A stretch of 64,000 nt of DNA, taken from Bog-756 sp963756515 (GTDB lineage Bacteria > Actinomycetota > Acidimicrobiia > Acidimicrobiales > RAAP-2). A program made the position numbers and the translations under genes. How positions within the stretch are numbered: the first letter of the stretch is position 1; each line of letters opens with the position of its first letter. The stretch covers positions 186,001-250,000 of the forward strand of contig CAVWNV010000009.1 of NCBI GenBank assembly GCA_963756515.1, written 5' to 3'. This document shows, one piece after another, positions 1 to 8,452 of the stretch. The notes under the pieces are model-generated. The model was given only the letters and a program-made list of their open reading frames with translations, did not search any database and was not told the DNA's origin.

Positions 1-600
1 TCCGCGTCGGCGACCACCACGCCGCCGGACGTGGATCTCATGCAGGAGCACGGCGTGCTCAAGCGGGTCCTCATGATCTATCGGGAGTCCCTTCGTCGCA
101 TCGATGCCGGACAGCAGCCCCCGATGTCCGAGATCCACGACGGAGCCACGATCATCCATGACTTCATCGAGGCCTTCCACGAGGCCCTCGAGGAGGGTTA
201 TGTCTTTCCCATGTTGCGGAACGCGGGAATCTTGGTCGGCACGGTCGACACCCTCTTCGCCCAGCACGCCCGGGGTCGACAGCTGACGCAACAGATCCTG
301 TCCGGATCGGGCGCACCGGCGGCCGCCAGCACCACCCAGACGGTCGCCGGGGCCATGACGTCATTCGTGCGGATGTACGAACCGCACGAGGCACGAGAGG
401 ATACCGTCGTCTTCCCCGCCTTCCGGGCCAGTCACACTCCCGAACAGCTCGATGAGCTGGGCGCGACGTTCGCCGACCTCCAACGGCAGCAGTTCGGTCC
501 CGGCGGTTTCGCCAAGACGGTGGCCGCGGTGGCCGCCATCGAGAAGCGTCTCGGGATCTACGACCTCGACCAGTTCACACCGCCTCCGGTAGTCCAGTGA
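1..600 (+). CDS. Hemerythrin HHE-domain protein (5' end outside window)
   Basis: The reading frame is open from base 1 and in frame with the GTG at 31, so the true N-terminus, possibly with a signal sequence, probably lies upstream. The visible part fits a four-helix hemerythrin/HHE cation-binding domain. Candidate iron ligands are the His of EHGVLKR, the His/Glu pairs of HDFIEAFHEALEE, the His of FAQHARG, and the His/Glu of EPHEAREDT followed by VFPAF. Such domains bind a di-iron centre and serve in O2/NO sensing or iron handling; which applies here cannot be told. It ends 113 bp before a secreted propeller lipoprotein on the same strand. Family assignment is secure, role is not. Confidence 0.85.
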   Translation, partial: SASATTTPPDVDLMQEHGVLKRVLMIYRESLRRIDAGQQPPMSEIHDGATIIHDFIEAFHEALEEGYVFPMLRNAGILVGTVDTLFAQHARGRQLTQQILSGSGAPAAASTTQTVAGAMTSFVRMYEPHEAREDTVVFPAFRASHTPEQLDELGATFADLQRQQFGPGGFAKTVAAVAAIEKRLGIYDLDQFTPPPVVQ

Positions 601-713
601 CAGAGCGTGGCGGCGGGCCCGGCCCCGCGCCGGCCGCGTCAGTAAGCTACGGCGACGATTCCCACCCCCATCCGCCGCGGGTGACGGCCCATCCACTTCG
701 GAGAGAAGGCAGC

Positions 714-2180
714 ATGCGTAATCGTCCGGGTAGAGCTTCGGTGGTGTTGCTCTCCGTCGTGATGGCCGTGACCATGGCGGCGTGCAGCTCGTCGGCCACA
801 CCCGCCACCGTGTCGACGTCCGGTTCGGCGTCGGCCACCTATGACGGCAACTATGCCCGCACGGGCTACACGACGAAGACCTCGATCACCCTGGCCAACG
901 TGGCCGGCCTCACCCAACGGTGGCACATCGCCGTCAACACGCCGATATCGGGCCAGCCCATCGTGGACAACGGCGTCGTCTACTGGGGTGACTGGAACGG
1001 CCACATGCATGCCACGACGCTGTCGGGCAAGGCCCTGTGGTCGACATCCCTGGGCACCACACCCAAGCCACCGGGCTGCATCTTCAATCTCGCCACCCTC
1101 GGCATCCTGAGCACGGCGACGGTCGGGACCATCGGCGGGAAGACCGTGATCTGGGTGGGTGGAGGCACGGCACAGTTGGTCGCCCTCGATGCGTCGAACG
1201 GAAACATCATCTGGCAGACCCACCTGGGCCAGGTGCCGGGTGCCTCCATCTGGAGCTCGCCTGCGTACTACAACGGCAGCCTCTACGTCGGCGTGGCGTC
1301 GTGGCAGGGCTGTCCGGACGAGTTCGGACAGATCGTGCGGTTGAACGCAGCCACCGGCTCCATCCAGAAGAGCCTCAACTTCGCGTCGATCCTGCCGGCC
1401 AAGTGCAAGGGTCCGGGTGCCTGGTCGTCGCCGTCCGTAGACCCGAGCGACAACTCGATCTTCATCGGGACGTCCAACGATCTGTGTGGATCGACGTTTC
1501 AGGACGCCATTCTCAAGATGAACGCCACGACCCTGGCGGTGATGTCGAAGTGGCAGGTTCCCTCGAACCAGCATCCAGCCGACTCGGACTTCGGTGCCTC
1601 CCCGATGCTCTTCTCGGCCACCATCGGCGGAGTATCGCGCCAGCTGGTGGGGGCGGAGAACAAGAACGGCGTCTACTACGTGCTGGATCGCAACAATCTC
1701 GCCGCCGGCCCCATCTGGCAGTACCAGGTCGAGTCGAAAGCGACGTTCTCGGCCGGACTGGCCGCCCAGAGCCAGAACTGCAACAACACCATCTCAACCT
1801 CCTCGTGGGCGGGGAGTGGGTCCCCCATCATGGTGGCCGGCATCTCGCTCAACGCGGCCGGCACGAGCTGCATCGGCACCGTGACCGCGTTGGATCCGGC
1901 CACCGGTCAGGCCGACTGGCAGGTGCCGCTGTCCGGAGGGATCGAGGGGGCATTGACCTCGATACCCGGCCTGGTCGTGGTCGGCGCCGGCCGCGATCTG
2001 AACGTCCTCTCGGGCACCGACGGCGCCACGCTCTTCTCCTTCACCGAACCACTGCCCACCAGCGGGGACACCGGGCTCTACGGTGCCCCGAGGTTCTGGT
2101 TCTGGGGTCCGCCCACCGTGGCCGGCGACACCGTCCTGGCTGCCAACCAGGACGGCAACCTGCGCGCCTTCGGCCTCTAG
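714..2180 (+). CDS. PQQ-type beta-propeller lipoprotein
   Basis: 488 residues. I chose the ATG at 714 because GGAGAGAAGG lies just upstream and the product then starts with a basic n-region, a hydrophobic stretch and a lipobox-like MAAC at about residue 21. The frame is open back to 597 but that extension would bury the signal peptide. The mature part has recurrent propeller blades (LVALDASNG, LWST, ALDPATGQADW), as in PQQ-dependent dehydrogenases and BamB-like WD40/PQQ proteins. No clear catalytic PQQ/Ca site is visible, so it may be a binding or scaffold protein. Expected to be anchored on the outer face of the cytoplasmic membrane. Confidence 0.8.
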   Translation: MRNRPGRASVVLLSVVMAVTMAACSSSATPATVSTSGSASATYDGNYARTGYTTKTSITLANVAGLTQRWHIAVNTPISGQPIVDNGVVYWGDWNGHMHATTLSGKALWSTSLGTTPKPPGCIFNLATLGILSTATVGTIGGKTVIWVGGGTAQLVALDASNGNIIWQTHLGQVPGASIWSSPAYYNGSLYVGVASWQGCPDEFGQIVRLNAATGSIQKSLNFASILPAKCKGPGAWSSPSVDPSDNSIFIGTSNDLCGSTFQDAILKMNATTLAVMSKWQVPSNQHPADSDFGASPMLFSATIGGVSRQLVGAENKNGVYYVLDRNNLAAGPIWQYQVESKATFSAGLAAQSQNCNNTISTSSWAGSGSPIMVAGISLNAAGTSCIGTVTALDPATGQADWQVPLSGGIEGALTSIPGLVVVGAGRDLNVLSGTDGATLFSFTEPLPTSGDTGLYGAPRFWFWGPPTVAGDTVLAANQDGNLRAFGL

Positions 2181-2243
2181 CCAGCGGTCGGCACCGGCTA
2201 CGACCGGACCACGCCGCCACCGATCGGCGTCGGCCGGAGTGCT

Positions 2244-3533
2244 ATGACCAGGTACATGCCGCCCGCTCCGAGCACCACCCACCGGCCGAGGATGGAGTTG
2301 GTCACCGGGTCCGTGGCGGCCGGAGGAGGGTGCGTGGCCCGGGCCGACGACGGCCGGGTCGTGTTCGTGAGGCACTCCCTGCCCGGTGAACGCGTCATGG
2401 CCGTGGTGACCGCGGAGACGACCTCGTACCTCCGGGCCGACGCCGTTGAGGTGCTCGAGGCATCGCCGGCCCGCGTCGATCCTCCGTGCCCCCACGCCGG
2501 CCCGGGCCGGTGCGGGGGGTGCGACTGGCAGCACGTGGCCATTCCGGCCCAGCGCGCCATGAAGGCCGTCCTGGTGGCCGAGCAGCTTCGTAGGGTCGCC
2601 GGTGTCGAGCGCGAGGTAGAGGTCGAGGAGGTGCCCGGGGCCCCCGACGGCCTGGGTTGGAGGACCCGTGTCACGTTCGCCGCCGATCGTGCCGGCCGGA
2701 TCGGGCTGCGGCGGCACCGGTCGCACGACATCGAGCCGGTGGTCCACTGCCCCCTGGCCACCGCCGCCGTCGACGCGGTAGGGGTGGGCGCCACCACCTG
2801 GAGGGGCGCCCGTCAGGTCGAGGTGGTGGCATCCCCCGACGGAGGGACCCCGGTGGTGGCGGCGACGGGCCGGAACGGACTGTCCGTGCCTCCGCGGATC
2901 GAGGCCGGGTTGATCGTCAACGGACGGACCCTCCGTCGGCCCAACCGGGTCGGTGTCGGCGTGCTGGACGAGCGGTTCGAGGTCAGCGCCGGAGTGTTCT
3001 GGCAGGTCCATCCGGGTGCTGCGGCTGTCCTGACCACGTGCGTGTTGGAGGGTCTGGAACCAAGGTCGGGGGAGCGGGTCGCCGACCTCTATGCCGGCGC
3101 CGGCCTGTTCACCGTGCCGTTGGCCCGCGCCGTGGGTCCGCAGGGATCGGTGGTGGCGGTCGAGCGCAGCGCCCGGGCCTGTGCCGACGCCGTCCGGAAC
3201 GCCGACGGTCTGGACCATGTCGACATCGTGCGAATCCCGGTCGATCCCGACACCGTGGCCGAGCGGCTCGGCTCCCCGGACCTGGTCGTGCTGGACCCCT
3301 CCCGGCAGGGTGCCGGCCAGGACGTGATGGGAGCCCTGGTGTCGCTCCGGCCGGCACCGCGCCGGATGGTCTATGTCTCGTGCGACCCGGCCTCGTTCGC
3401 CCGGGACCTACGGATCGTGCTCGACGCCGGCTGGACAATGGAGTCACTACGGGCCTTCGACCTCTTCCCCATGACCGAGCACGTGGAGCTGGTGGCCGCC
3501 CTGGTGGCCCCGACCGATCCGGCGCCGAACTGA
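2244..3533 (+). CDS. RlmD/TrmA-like RNA (uracil-C5)-methyltransferase with TRAM domain
   Basis: 429 residues. An N-terminal TRAM-like segment (ELVTGSVAAGGGCVAR) is followed by an iron-sulfur site (CPH...RCGGCDWQH, with a further Cys in VVHCPLA). The Rossmann SAM fold has DLYAGAGLFTVPLA, and the nucleophile motif is YVSCDPASFARDL, with the general base in MTEHVELVA. This is the RlmC/RlmD/TrmA family that methylates uracil C5 in 23S rRNA or tRNA; the Fe-S site favours the rRNA enzymes. An alternative ATG at 2292 would start directly at TRAM; neither start has a strong RBS. Target nucleotide is not decidable here. Confidence 0.88.
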   Translation: MTRYMPPAPSTTHRPRMELVTGSVAAGGGCVARADDGRVVFVRHSLPGERVMAVVTAETTSYLRADAVEVLEASPARVDPPCPHAGPGRCGGCDWQHVAIPAQRAMKAVLVAEQLRRVAGVEREVEVEEVPGAPDGLGWRTRVTFAADRAGRIGLRRHRSHDIEPVVHCPLATAAVDAVGVGATTWRGARQVEVVASPDGGTPVVAATGRNGLSVPPRIEAGLIVNGRTLRRPNRVGVGVLDERFEVSAGVFWQVHPGAAAVLTTCVLEGLEPRSGERVADLYAGAGLFTVPLARAVGPQGSVVAVERSARACADAVRNADGLDHVDIVRIPVDPDTVAERLGSPDLVVLDPSRQGAGQDVMGALVSLRPAPRRMVYVSCDPASFARDLRIVLDAGWTMESLRAFDLFPMTEHVELVAALVAPTDPAPN

Positions 3534-3562
3534 GTCGACCGGGAATGGAGTCTGGGCGCTGG

Positions 3563-3568
3563 TACTGT
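3563..3568 (+). promoter_or_regulatory. -10 element TACTGT for leaderless lipoprotein gene
   Basis: TACTGT is followed by exactly six bases and then the GTG at 3575, so transcription would begin at the start codon. No Shine-Dalgarno and no convincing -35 are visible. Confidence 0.5.
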
Positions 3569-3574
3569 CGCCGG

Positions 3575-4102
3575 GTGCGTGGTCGGGGAGTGGTCGTGCT
3601 GGCGCTGGTGGGGTTACTCGGCGCCGGCTGTGCCAGCGGTGCCGGCTCGACGTCGAAGACAGGGCCGAAGCCCGCCGGCGCCAGACCGTCGTCGATCGCC
3701 GTCCAGGTGTGCGCGCCCGAGGCCCGGGCCGACATCGGCTCGGCCCTGGGTGAGAAGGCCACGGTGTCGCGGCCGACCTGGGTGGACCACCTCTATCAAT
3801 GCCGCTACGGCTATCCGACCGGCTCGTTCGTGCTGTCGGTCAAGGAACTGTCCAGCTGGCCGCAGACCCTGGCCTACTTCCATTCGCTGTCCGCCCGGTT
3901 GGGCAAGGCCGGCGGTCTGCAGGGCCTGGGCCAGGGGGCGTTCCAGACCACCGACGGATCGGTGGTCGTGCGCAAGGACTGGAAGGTCCTGTTGGTGGAC
4001 ACGTCCGGGTTGCCGGCCCAGTTCGGTGTTCCACCCACCAGTTCGGGGGACGTGGCCGTGACCGTCGGGGACGTGATCCTCGGGTGCTGGGCCGGCGACT
4101 GA
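3575..4102 (+). CDS. Small secreted lipoprotein, unknown function
   Basis: 175 residues from the GTG at 3575, which sits at the predicted leaderless start. It gives a short signal peptide (VVVLALVGLLGAGC) with Cys in a lipobox-like context. An in-frame ATG at 3545 would add ten residues and is the alternative. The mature part starts with a Ser/Thr/Pro-rich linker, then a compact domain with Cys pairs (VCAPEA, QCRYGYP, and a late LGCWAGD) resembling DUF3558-like lipoproteins, though I cannot assign a family. It lies 41 bp after the methyltransferase. Confidence 0.65.
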   Translation: MRGRGVVVLALVGLLGAGCASGAGSTSKTGPKPAGARPSSIAVQVCAPEARADIGSALGEKATVSRPTWVDHLYQCRYGYPTGSFVLSVKELSSWPQTLAYFHSLSARLGKAGGLQGLGQGAFQTTDGSVVVRKDWKVLLVDTSGLPAQFGVPPTSSGDVAVTVGDVILGCWAGD

Positions 4103-4130
4103 CGTACCCTCCGTATCCCTTCGAGGCCGG

Positions 4131-5252
4131 TCAGTACTGGGCTTTGCCCGTGGCCGAGACCGTTTGGACGCTGCCCAGGCACATCTCGTCCGACGAACCG
4201 TCGCCCCAGGTCACGTAGCGCGGGGGGAGCTTTCGCAGTTGGGGGAGCTCTTGGCGCAGGGTGGGGTCGTACGTGCAGGTGACGCCGATGGTGTCGCCGG
4301 GCTCGGTCAGGATCGGCGTTTTGAGCGTGTAGGACTTCTGATAGTCGAAGTTGTAATTCGTCACGTCGAGGAGGGTCCGGGCCGAGAGTGTTCCCGGATC
4401 GAGCACGATCTGCATCCCGCGCCCCAGCAGGTGCATGTGGACCCCGAGGCGGACGATCTCACGCCCCGGCTGCACGGGCCAGGTGCACGAGGTGGTGTCG
4501 CCCGCCGGCGGATCGCTCGGGTTCCGCCCGCAGAAGGACTCGAGGAAGTCGACGAACCCCACGGCGCTCTCGCCGAAGCGCTGGCCTAGGTCGGTCAGCG
4601 AGGCGGCGCGGTTACAGAGGGGACCGGTCACTCCGGACGGGCAGGGCACGTCCGGAGGTGCCGGCATGAGCTCGAGGGAGATGGGCTTCAGCGGTGTCGA
4701 GGCGGGCACGGTGTGGAGTGTCAGCTTGGCCCGCACCGGCTTGTCGCCGCGCAGGAGGTTGTAGTGGATCTGCATGATGACCATGCTCCCGGCCGGGAAT
4801 TTGACCCCTGTCCCCCCGGGGAGCACATCCTCACCGTGGCCGGGCGCCCAGGCCGTCAGCCACGGGGTCTGGGCGATCTGGGCCAACCCCGTGCCGGGCA
4901 GAGCCGTCTCGCCGAAGCAGGTCCAGCCCTTCCCGCCGGGATTGGCCGCGTTGGCCGCGGCCACCTCGTCCGGGGGCACGAGGAAGAGAATGGCGTGATG
5001 GACCTCGATGCTGTTCGGATAGAACTGGCTCGAGACGATGAACGAGTTGTGGGTGACGTGCGGGTTGACCAACGTGCAGTGGTAGTCGTCGGTGGCCCCG
5101 GGTGGGGCCTTCGGCGTATAGGTGTTCCCCTGCATGGTGATCGTGGTCACCGCGGGCGCTGACGCGCCGGCCGTGGAGGCGGGGACCCCGATGGCCGACG
5201 ACGCCGCCAGCACCACGGCCACCAGGGCCAGACGGACCCCCCGAATGGACAT
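4131..5252 (-). CDS. Secreted copper type II monooxygenase (PHM/DBH-like)
   Basis: 373 residues. Start at 5252 chosen because TATGAT lies six bases upstream (leaderless) and the product begins with a clean Sec signal peptide ending near STAGASA; an upstream in-frame GTG at 5279 is less likely. The motifs match copper type II, ascorbate-dependent monooxygenases: His pair in EVHHAILFLV, a histidine in MQIHYNLL, GVHMHLLGRGM, and the late Met-containing SDEMCLG. Eukaryotic relatives hydroxylate peptidylglycine or dopamine; bacterial members are of unknown substrate. It lies just downstream of, and on the same strand as, a copper ATPase, which suggests metallation by exported copper (inference). 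Confidence 0.75.
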   Translation of the reverse strand: MSIRGVRLALVAVVLAASSAIGVPASTAGASAPAVTTITMQGNTYTPKAPPGATDDYHCTLVNPHVTHNSFIVSSQFYPNSIEVHHAILFLVPPDEVAAANAANPGGKGWTCFGETALPGTGLAQIAQTPWLTAWAPGHGEDVLPGGTGVKFPAGSMVIMQIHYNLLRGDKPVRAKLTLHTVPASTPLKPISLELMPAPPDVPCPSGVTGPLCNRAASLTDLGQRFGESAVGFVDFLESFCGRNPSDPPAGDTTSCTWPVQPGREIVRLGVHMHLLGRGMQIVLDPGTLSARTLLDVTNYNFDYQKSYTLKTPILTEPGDTIGVTCTYDPTLRQELPQLRKLPPRYVTWGDGSSDEMCLGSVQTVSATGKAQY

Positions 5253-5258
5253 GGGGGG

Positions 5259-5264
5259 ATCATA
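5259..5264 (-). promoter_or_regulatory. -10 element TATGAT for copper monooxygenase gene
   Basis: On the minus strand TATGAT is followed by six C residues and then the ATG at 5252. This is the closest to consensus of the leaderless -10 elements in the window. Confidence 0.55.
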
Positions 5265-5321
5265 TCGGTGGGGGGACACTACCGTTGGGTCTTGGCTCCG
5301 CCGCCGCCCGACGGACCGGGT

Positions 5322-8006
5322 TCAGGGCAGTGTCCGGCTGAACGTGAAGGACACGGAGGAGTGACCGTACGGGGTGCGGACGTGGAAGGTCCAGGTCCCC
5401 GGGGTCAGGTAGACGATCTCGGAGAAGTGGCCCGGGGACACCCGCAACTGGGGCAGGGTCTGGGGGACGGATCCGGCCGTGCCGGCGGTCACCGTCGGGT
5501 GCACCGTGGCCACGTCGGCCGAAGGGCCGGTGATGATGATGTGGAACTGGTTGGCTCCGACGCGCCCGGGGTCGAGGTAGAGCTCGGCCGAGCCCCCGCG
5601 AGGAAGGGCGACGGTGGAGATCGACGGCAGACTCGGTAGCAGGGACTGCCCCCGGGCCGGGGACACCGCCTGGCTGACCACGGTCAGGCCGGCAAACAGC
5701 ACGATCGGGAGCAGGACCGAGGCCGCCACGCCACGCCGACCGCGTAGCCGGGGCGGCCGGATCCGGTCCAGGCCGGAACGACCGACCCGACCGAGTCGGA
5801 GACTGTTCAGCACCACGATCAGGCTGGACAGGCCCATGGCCACCGCTGCCACCAGCGGGTCGAGGAGCCCGAAGGCCGCCAGAGGCAGGGCCGAGATGTT
5901 GTAGCCCATGGCCCAGCCGAAGTTCTGCACGATGACCGAATAGGTCGATTCCGCCACGCCGACGGCGGCCGGCACCCCCTGGAGGTCGTTGCCCAGCAGG
6001 GCCACGTCGCTGTTGGCCAGGGCCGCCTCCGACCCGCTGCCGATGGCACACCCGACGTCGGCGGCGGCCAGGGCCGGTGCGTCGTTGACGCCGTCACCGA
6101 CCATCACCACTCGGCGGGACGCACGGTGGAGCTCGGTGAGCGCATCGAGCTTGTCGGCCGGGCTCAGTCCGCTTCGGGCGTCGGTGATGCCCAGTGCCAC
6201 GGCCACCGCGTCCACGGCCGGCCGGCTGTCGCCGCTCAGGATGGCGGTGGAGAGGCCCATGGACCGGAGGTGGCTGACGGCGGGGACGGCCTCGGGGCGC
6301 AGCGGGGTGGCCACGGCGACGGCCCCGATCACCTCCCCGTCCCGCTCCACGACCACCAGCGTCTCGCCCCGAGCAGAACGGGCCGTGACGGCCGCGGTCA
6401 GAGAGGGAGGCAGACGGCTCGGGATCATCCGGCTGACCTGCACGCGGTGACCACCCACCGTTCCGGCGACACCCACACCCGGCACCGACCGGACCTCGGA
6501 GGCACGGAGACCGGTCGTCCCGGACCCGGCCACAGCGGCGCTGATGGCGCGGCCGATGGGGTGTTCGCTCTCCGCCTCGACCGCAGCGGCCAGGGCCAGC
6601 ACCTGGTCCTCGGCCCCGGCGGCGAGCCCGGCCACCATCGTCACTTCGGCGTGGCGCTCGGTGAGGGTTCCGGTCTTGTCGAACACCACGCCGTCGACCT
6701 TGGCCAGTCGTTCGAGCGCGTCGGCGTTGCGGATGAAGATGCCCAGCGCGGCGGCTCGACCACAGCCCACCATCATGGCCACCGGCGCGGCCAGGCCCAT
6801 GGCGCACGGGCAGGCGACCAACAGCACGGCCAGGGCGCTGAGCACGGCCTGACCGGCATTGCCGACCAGGAGCCACCAGACCAGGAAGGTGACGGCCGCC
6901 CCGATCAGTACGGCCGGTACGAATACGCTGCTGATCCGGTCGGCCAGGCGCTGCAAGGGCGCCTTGTCCCGCTGGGCATCGTCGACCAGCCGCTGCAGAC
7001 GGGCCAGCACCGATTCGGCGGCCACCGCTCCGACGCTCACCACCAGGACGGCGTCACCGTTGCGCGTACCGCCGGTGACGTGGCTGCCGGGCCCACGGTC
7101 GACGGGCATGGGCTCGCCGGTCAGCATGGATTCGTCCACCGGCGACCATCCCGATACGACCGTGCCGTCCAGCGGGATCCCCTCGCCCGGCCGGACCCGC
7201 ACCAATGCTCCGACCGGGACGCTCTCGGGCGCCACCAGCTCCCCCTCGTCGTCATCGGCGTCGGACACCACCCTGGCGGTGGGGGGACGGAGGGAGAGCA
7301 GTGAGTGCAGGGCCCGGGTGGCCCGGGCCCGGGCCCGGGCTTCGATGGCCCGTCCCGTGACCAGGATGGACACGATGAGCGGGGCCATCACACCATGGAG
7401 TCGGGCGGCAAAGGCGCCACTGCCACCGAGGTGGAGGTGTCGGCCGCCGAGGGCGATGGCCTCCACCGCGCTCACCCCGAGTGCGGCCAGCGTGCCCAGG
7501 GCGATGAGCGTGTCCATGCTGGTGGCGCCGTGGCGGAGCAGACGGGCGCTGTCGCGGAGGAAGGGCCAGCCGCCGACGGCCTCGACGCCGATGGCCAGGA
7601 TCAGGATGGTCCAGCCGGCCGCGGCCGTCTCGGGAGCGGCCAGCGACACGGCCAGGGCAGCCAGGGCCAGAGGCCACGAGATGGCGGCCCGGAGCGCCCA
7701 CCGATCGGGATCGGTGTCGACGTGATCGGGGCGGTCGTCGGCCACCGGTGATGCCGTGTAGCCGACGTCGGAGACGGCCCGGCACAGTTCGTCGGCGTTC
7801 AGGACGGCCGGATCGTAGGAGACGAAGGCCCGGGTGGTGGCCAGATTCACCGAGGCGCTGGCCACAGCGGGCAGTCGTCCCAGCGTCTTTTGGACCCGGG
7901 TGGCACACGCGCTGCAGTGCATGCCGCCGATCTCGAACTCCGTGGTGGTGAGAGGGAGCTCGTCCCGGCCGACCGATGCCGAGGCCTCGCCGGGCGCGGT
8001 CAGCAT
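5322..8006 (-). CDS. copA: Cu(I)-exporting P1B-type ATPase with C-terminal extracytoplasmic domain
   Basis: 894 residues from the ATG at 8006 (TAGGAG about 13 bases upstream; 16 bp after the stop of the HMA gene). An N-terminal HMA domain has GMHCSAC (Cys 31 and 34). Then follow membrane helices, an actuator TGEP (297-300), CPC in the transport helix (399-401), DKTGT (443-447), HP (482-483), GDGVNDAP (637-644), YN and MGLSS. CPC with YN and MxxSS is the Cu(I) P1B-1 signature. Unusually, after the normal last helix there is another hydrophobic segment (about 763-781) and a roughly 110-residue beta-rich tail, resembling YtkA/CopC-like extracytoplasmic domains. Probably an operon with the HMA protein upstream. 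Confidence 0.92.
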   Translation of the reverse strand: MLTAPGEASASVGRDELPLTTTEFEIGGMHCSACATRVQKTLGRLPAVASASVNLATTRAFVSYDPAVLNADELCRAVSDVGYTASPVADDRPDHVDTDPDRWALRAAISWPLALAALAVSLAAPETAAAGWTILILAIGVEAVGGWPFLRDSARLLRHGATSMDTLIALGTLAALGVSAVEAIALGGRHLHLGGSGAFAARLHGVMAPLIVSILVTGRAIEARARARATRALHSLLSLRPPTARVVSDADDDEGELVAPESVPVGALVRVRPGEGIPLDGTVVSGWSPVDESMLTGEPMPVDRGPGSHVTGGTRNGDAVLVVSVGAVAAESVLARLQRLVDDAQRDKAPLQRLADRISSVFVPAVLIGAAVTFLVWWLLVGNAGQAVLSALAVLLVACPCAMGLAAPVAMMVGCGRAAALGIFIRNADALERLAKVDGVVFDKTGTLTERHAEVTMVAGLAAGAEDQVLALAAAVEAESEHPIGRAISAAVAGSGTTGLRASEVRSVPGVGVAGTVGGHRVQVSRMIPSRLPPSLTAAVTARSARGETLVVVERDGEVIGAVAVATPLRPEAVPAVSHLRSMGLSTAILSGDSRPAVDAVAVALGITDARSGLSPADKLDALTELHRASRRVVMVGDGVNDAPALAAADVGCAIGSGSEAALANSDVALLGNDLQGVPAAVGVAESTYSVIVQNFGWAMGYNISALPLAAFGLLDPLVAAVAMGLSSLIVVLNSLRLGRVGRSGLDRIRPPRLRGRRGVAASVLLPIVLFAGLTVVSQAVSPARGQSLLPSLPSISTVALPRGGSAELYLDPGRVGANQFHIIITGPSADVATVHPTVTAGTAGSVPQTLPQLRVSPGHFSEIVYLTPGTWTFHVRTPYGHSSVSFTFSRTLP

Positions 8007-8022
8007 CGGGGGTCGAGAGCTC

Positions 8023-8289
8023 CTAGCCGGCCGGGCTGGCTGTGTAGCCGGCCTCGGCAATGGCTGCGGCCAGCCGGTCCGTGCCCAGGCGCTCGGGGTC
8101 GTACTCCACCACGGCCCGGGCCGACTCGAGGTCCACCGATGCCCGGGTCACACCGTCCTGCTCGACGAGGGTCTCTTCGATGAGGGCCACACAGGAACCA
8201 CAGTGCATCCCCGCGACCGAGAACACGGCTGTGGCCGGTCCTGATCCTCCGGTGGGCGGTCCGGGCACGGCGGGCGTCGAAGAGGTCAC
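8023..8289 (-). CDS. HMA-domain copper chaperone (CopZ-like)
   Basis: 88 residues: a Pro/Gly-rich N-terminal tail and one heavy-metal-associated domain with GMHCGSC and the typical ending AEAGYTAS. It binds Cu(I) and would hand it to the ATPase encoded 16 bp downstream, whose own HMA domain is similar. The GTG at 8289 is preceded at six bases by TACGCT, a leaderless arrangement, so this is probably the first gene of the copper operon. Confidence 0.88.
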   Translation of the reverse strand: MTSSTPAVPGPPTGGSGPATAVFSVAGMHCGSCVALIEETLVEQDGVTRASVDLESARAVVEYDPERLGTDRLAAAIAEAGYTASPAG

Positions 8290-8295
8290 GGTGAC

Positions 8296-8301
8296 AGCGT
8301 A
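8296..8301 (-). promoter_or_regulatory. -10 element TACGCT for copper operon
   Basis: On the minus strand TACGCT plus six bases leads to the GTG at 8289. No recognisable copper-regulator (CsoR/CueR) operator was spotted by eye in the short upstream gap. Confidence 0.45.
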
Positions 8302-8452
8302 ATTCGTGGGCCCGGCCGTGCGTACGCCGGGTGCGGCACGAGGCGCCCGGACCCCTGGCGAAGTGCGGTTGGAGGCCAGGGCCGACCGTCCCAGGCCGGG
8401 CGTCTCACCGGTCCGGCCCCCGCCGTGGCCCCGGAAACCGGCTCGGGAGGTC

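Noticed and set aside
1037..2389. 450-residue frame overlapping the propeller lipoprotein
   Set aside because: Arg/Gly/His-rich shadow of a GC-rich gene, no domain, no RBS; the other frame has a signal peptide and propeller motifs.
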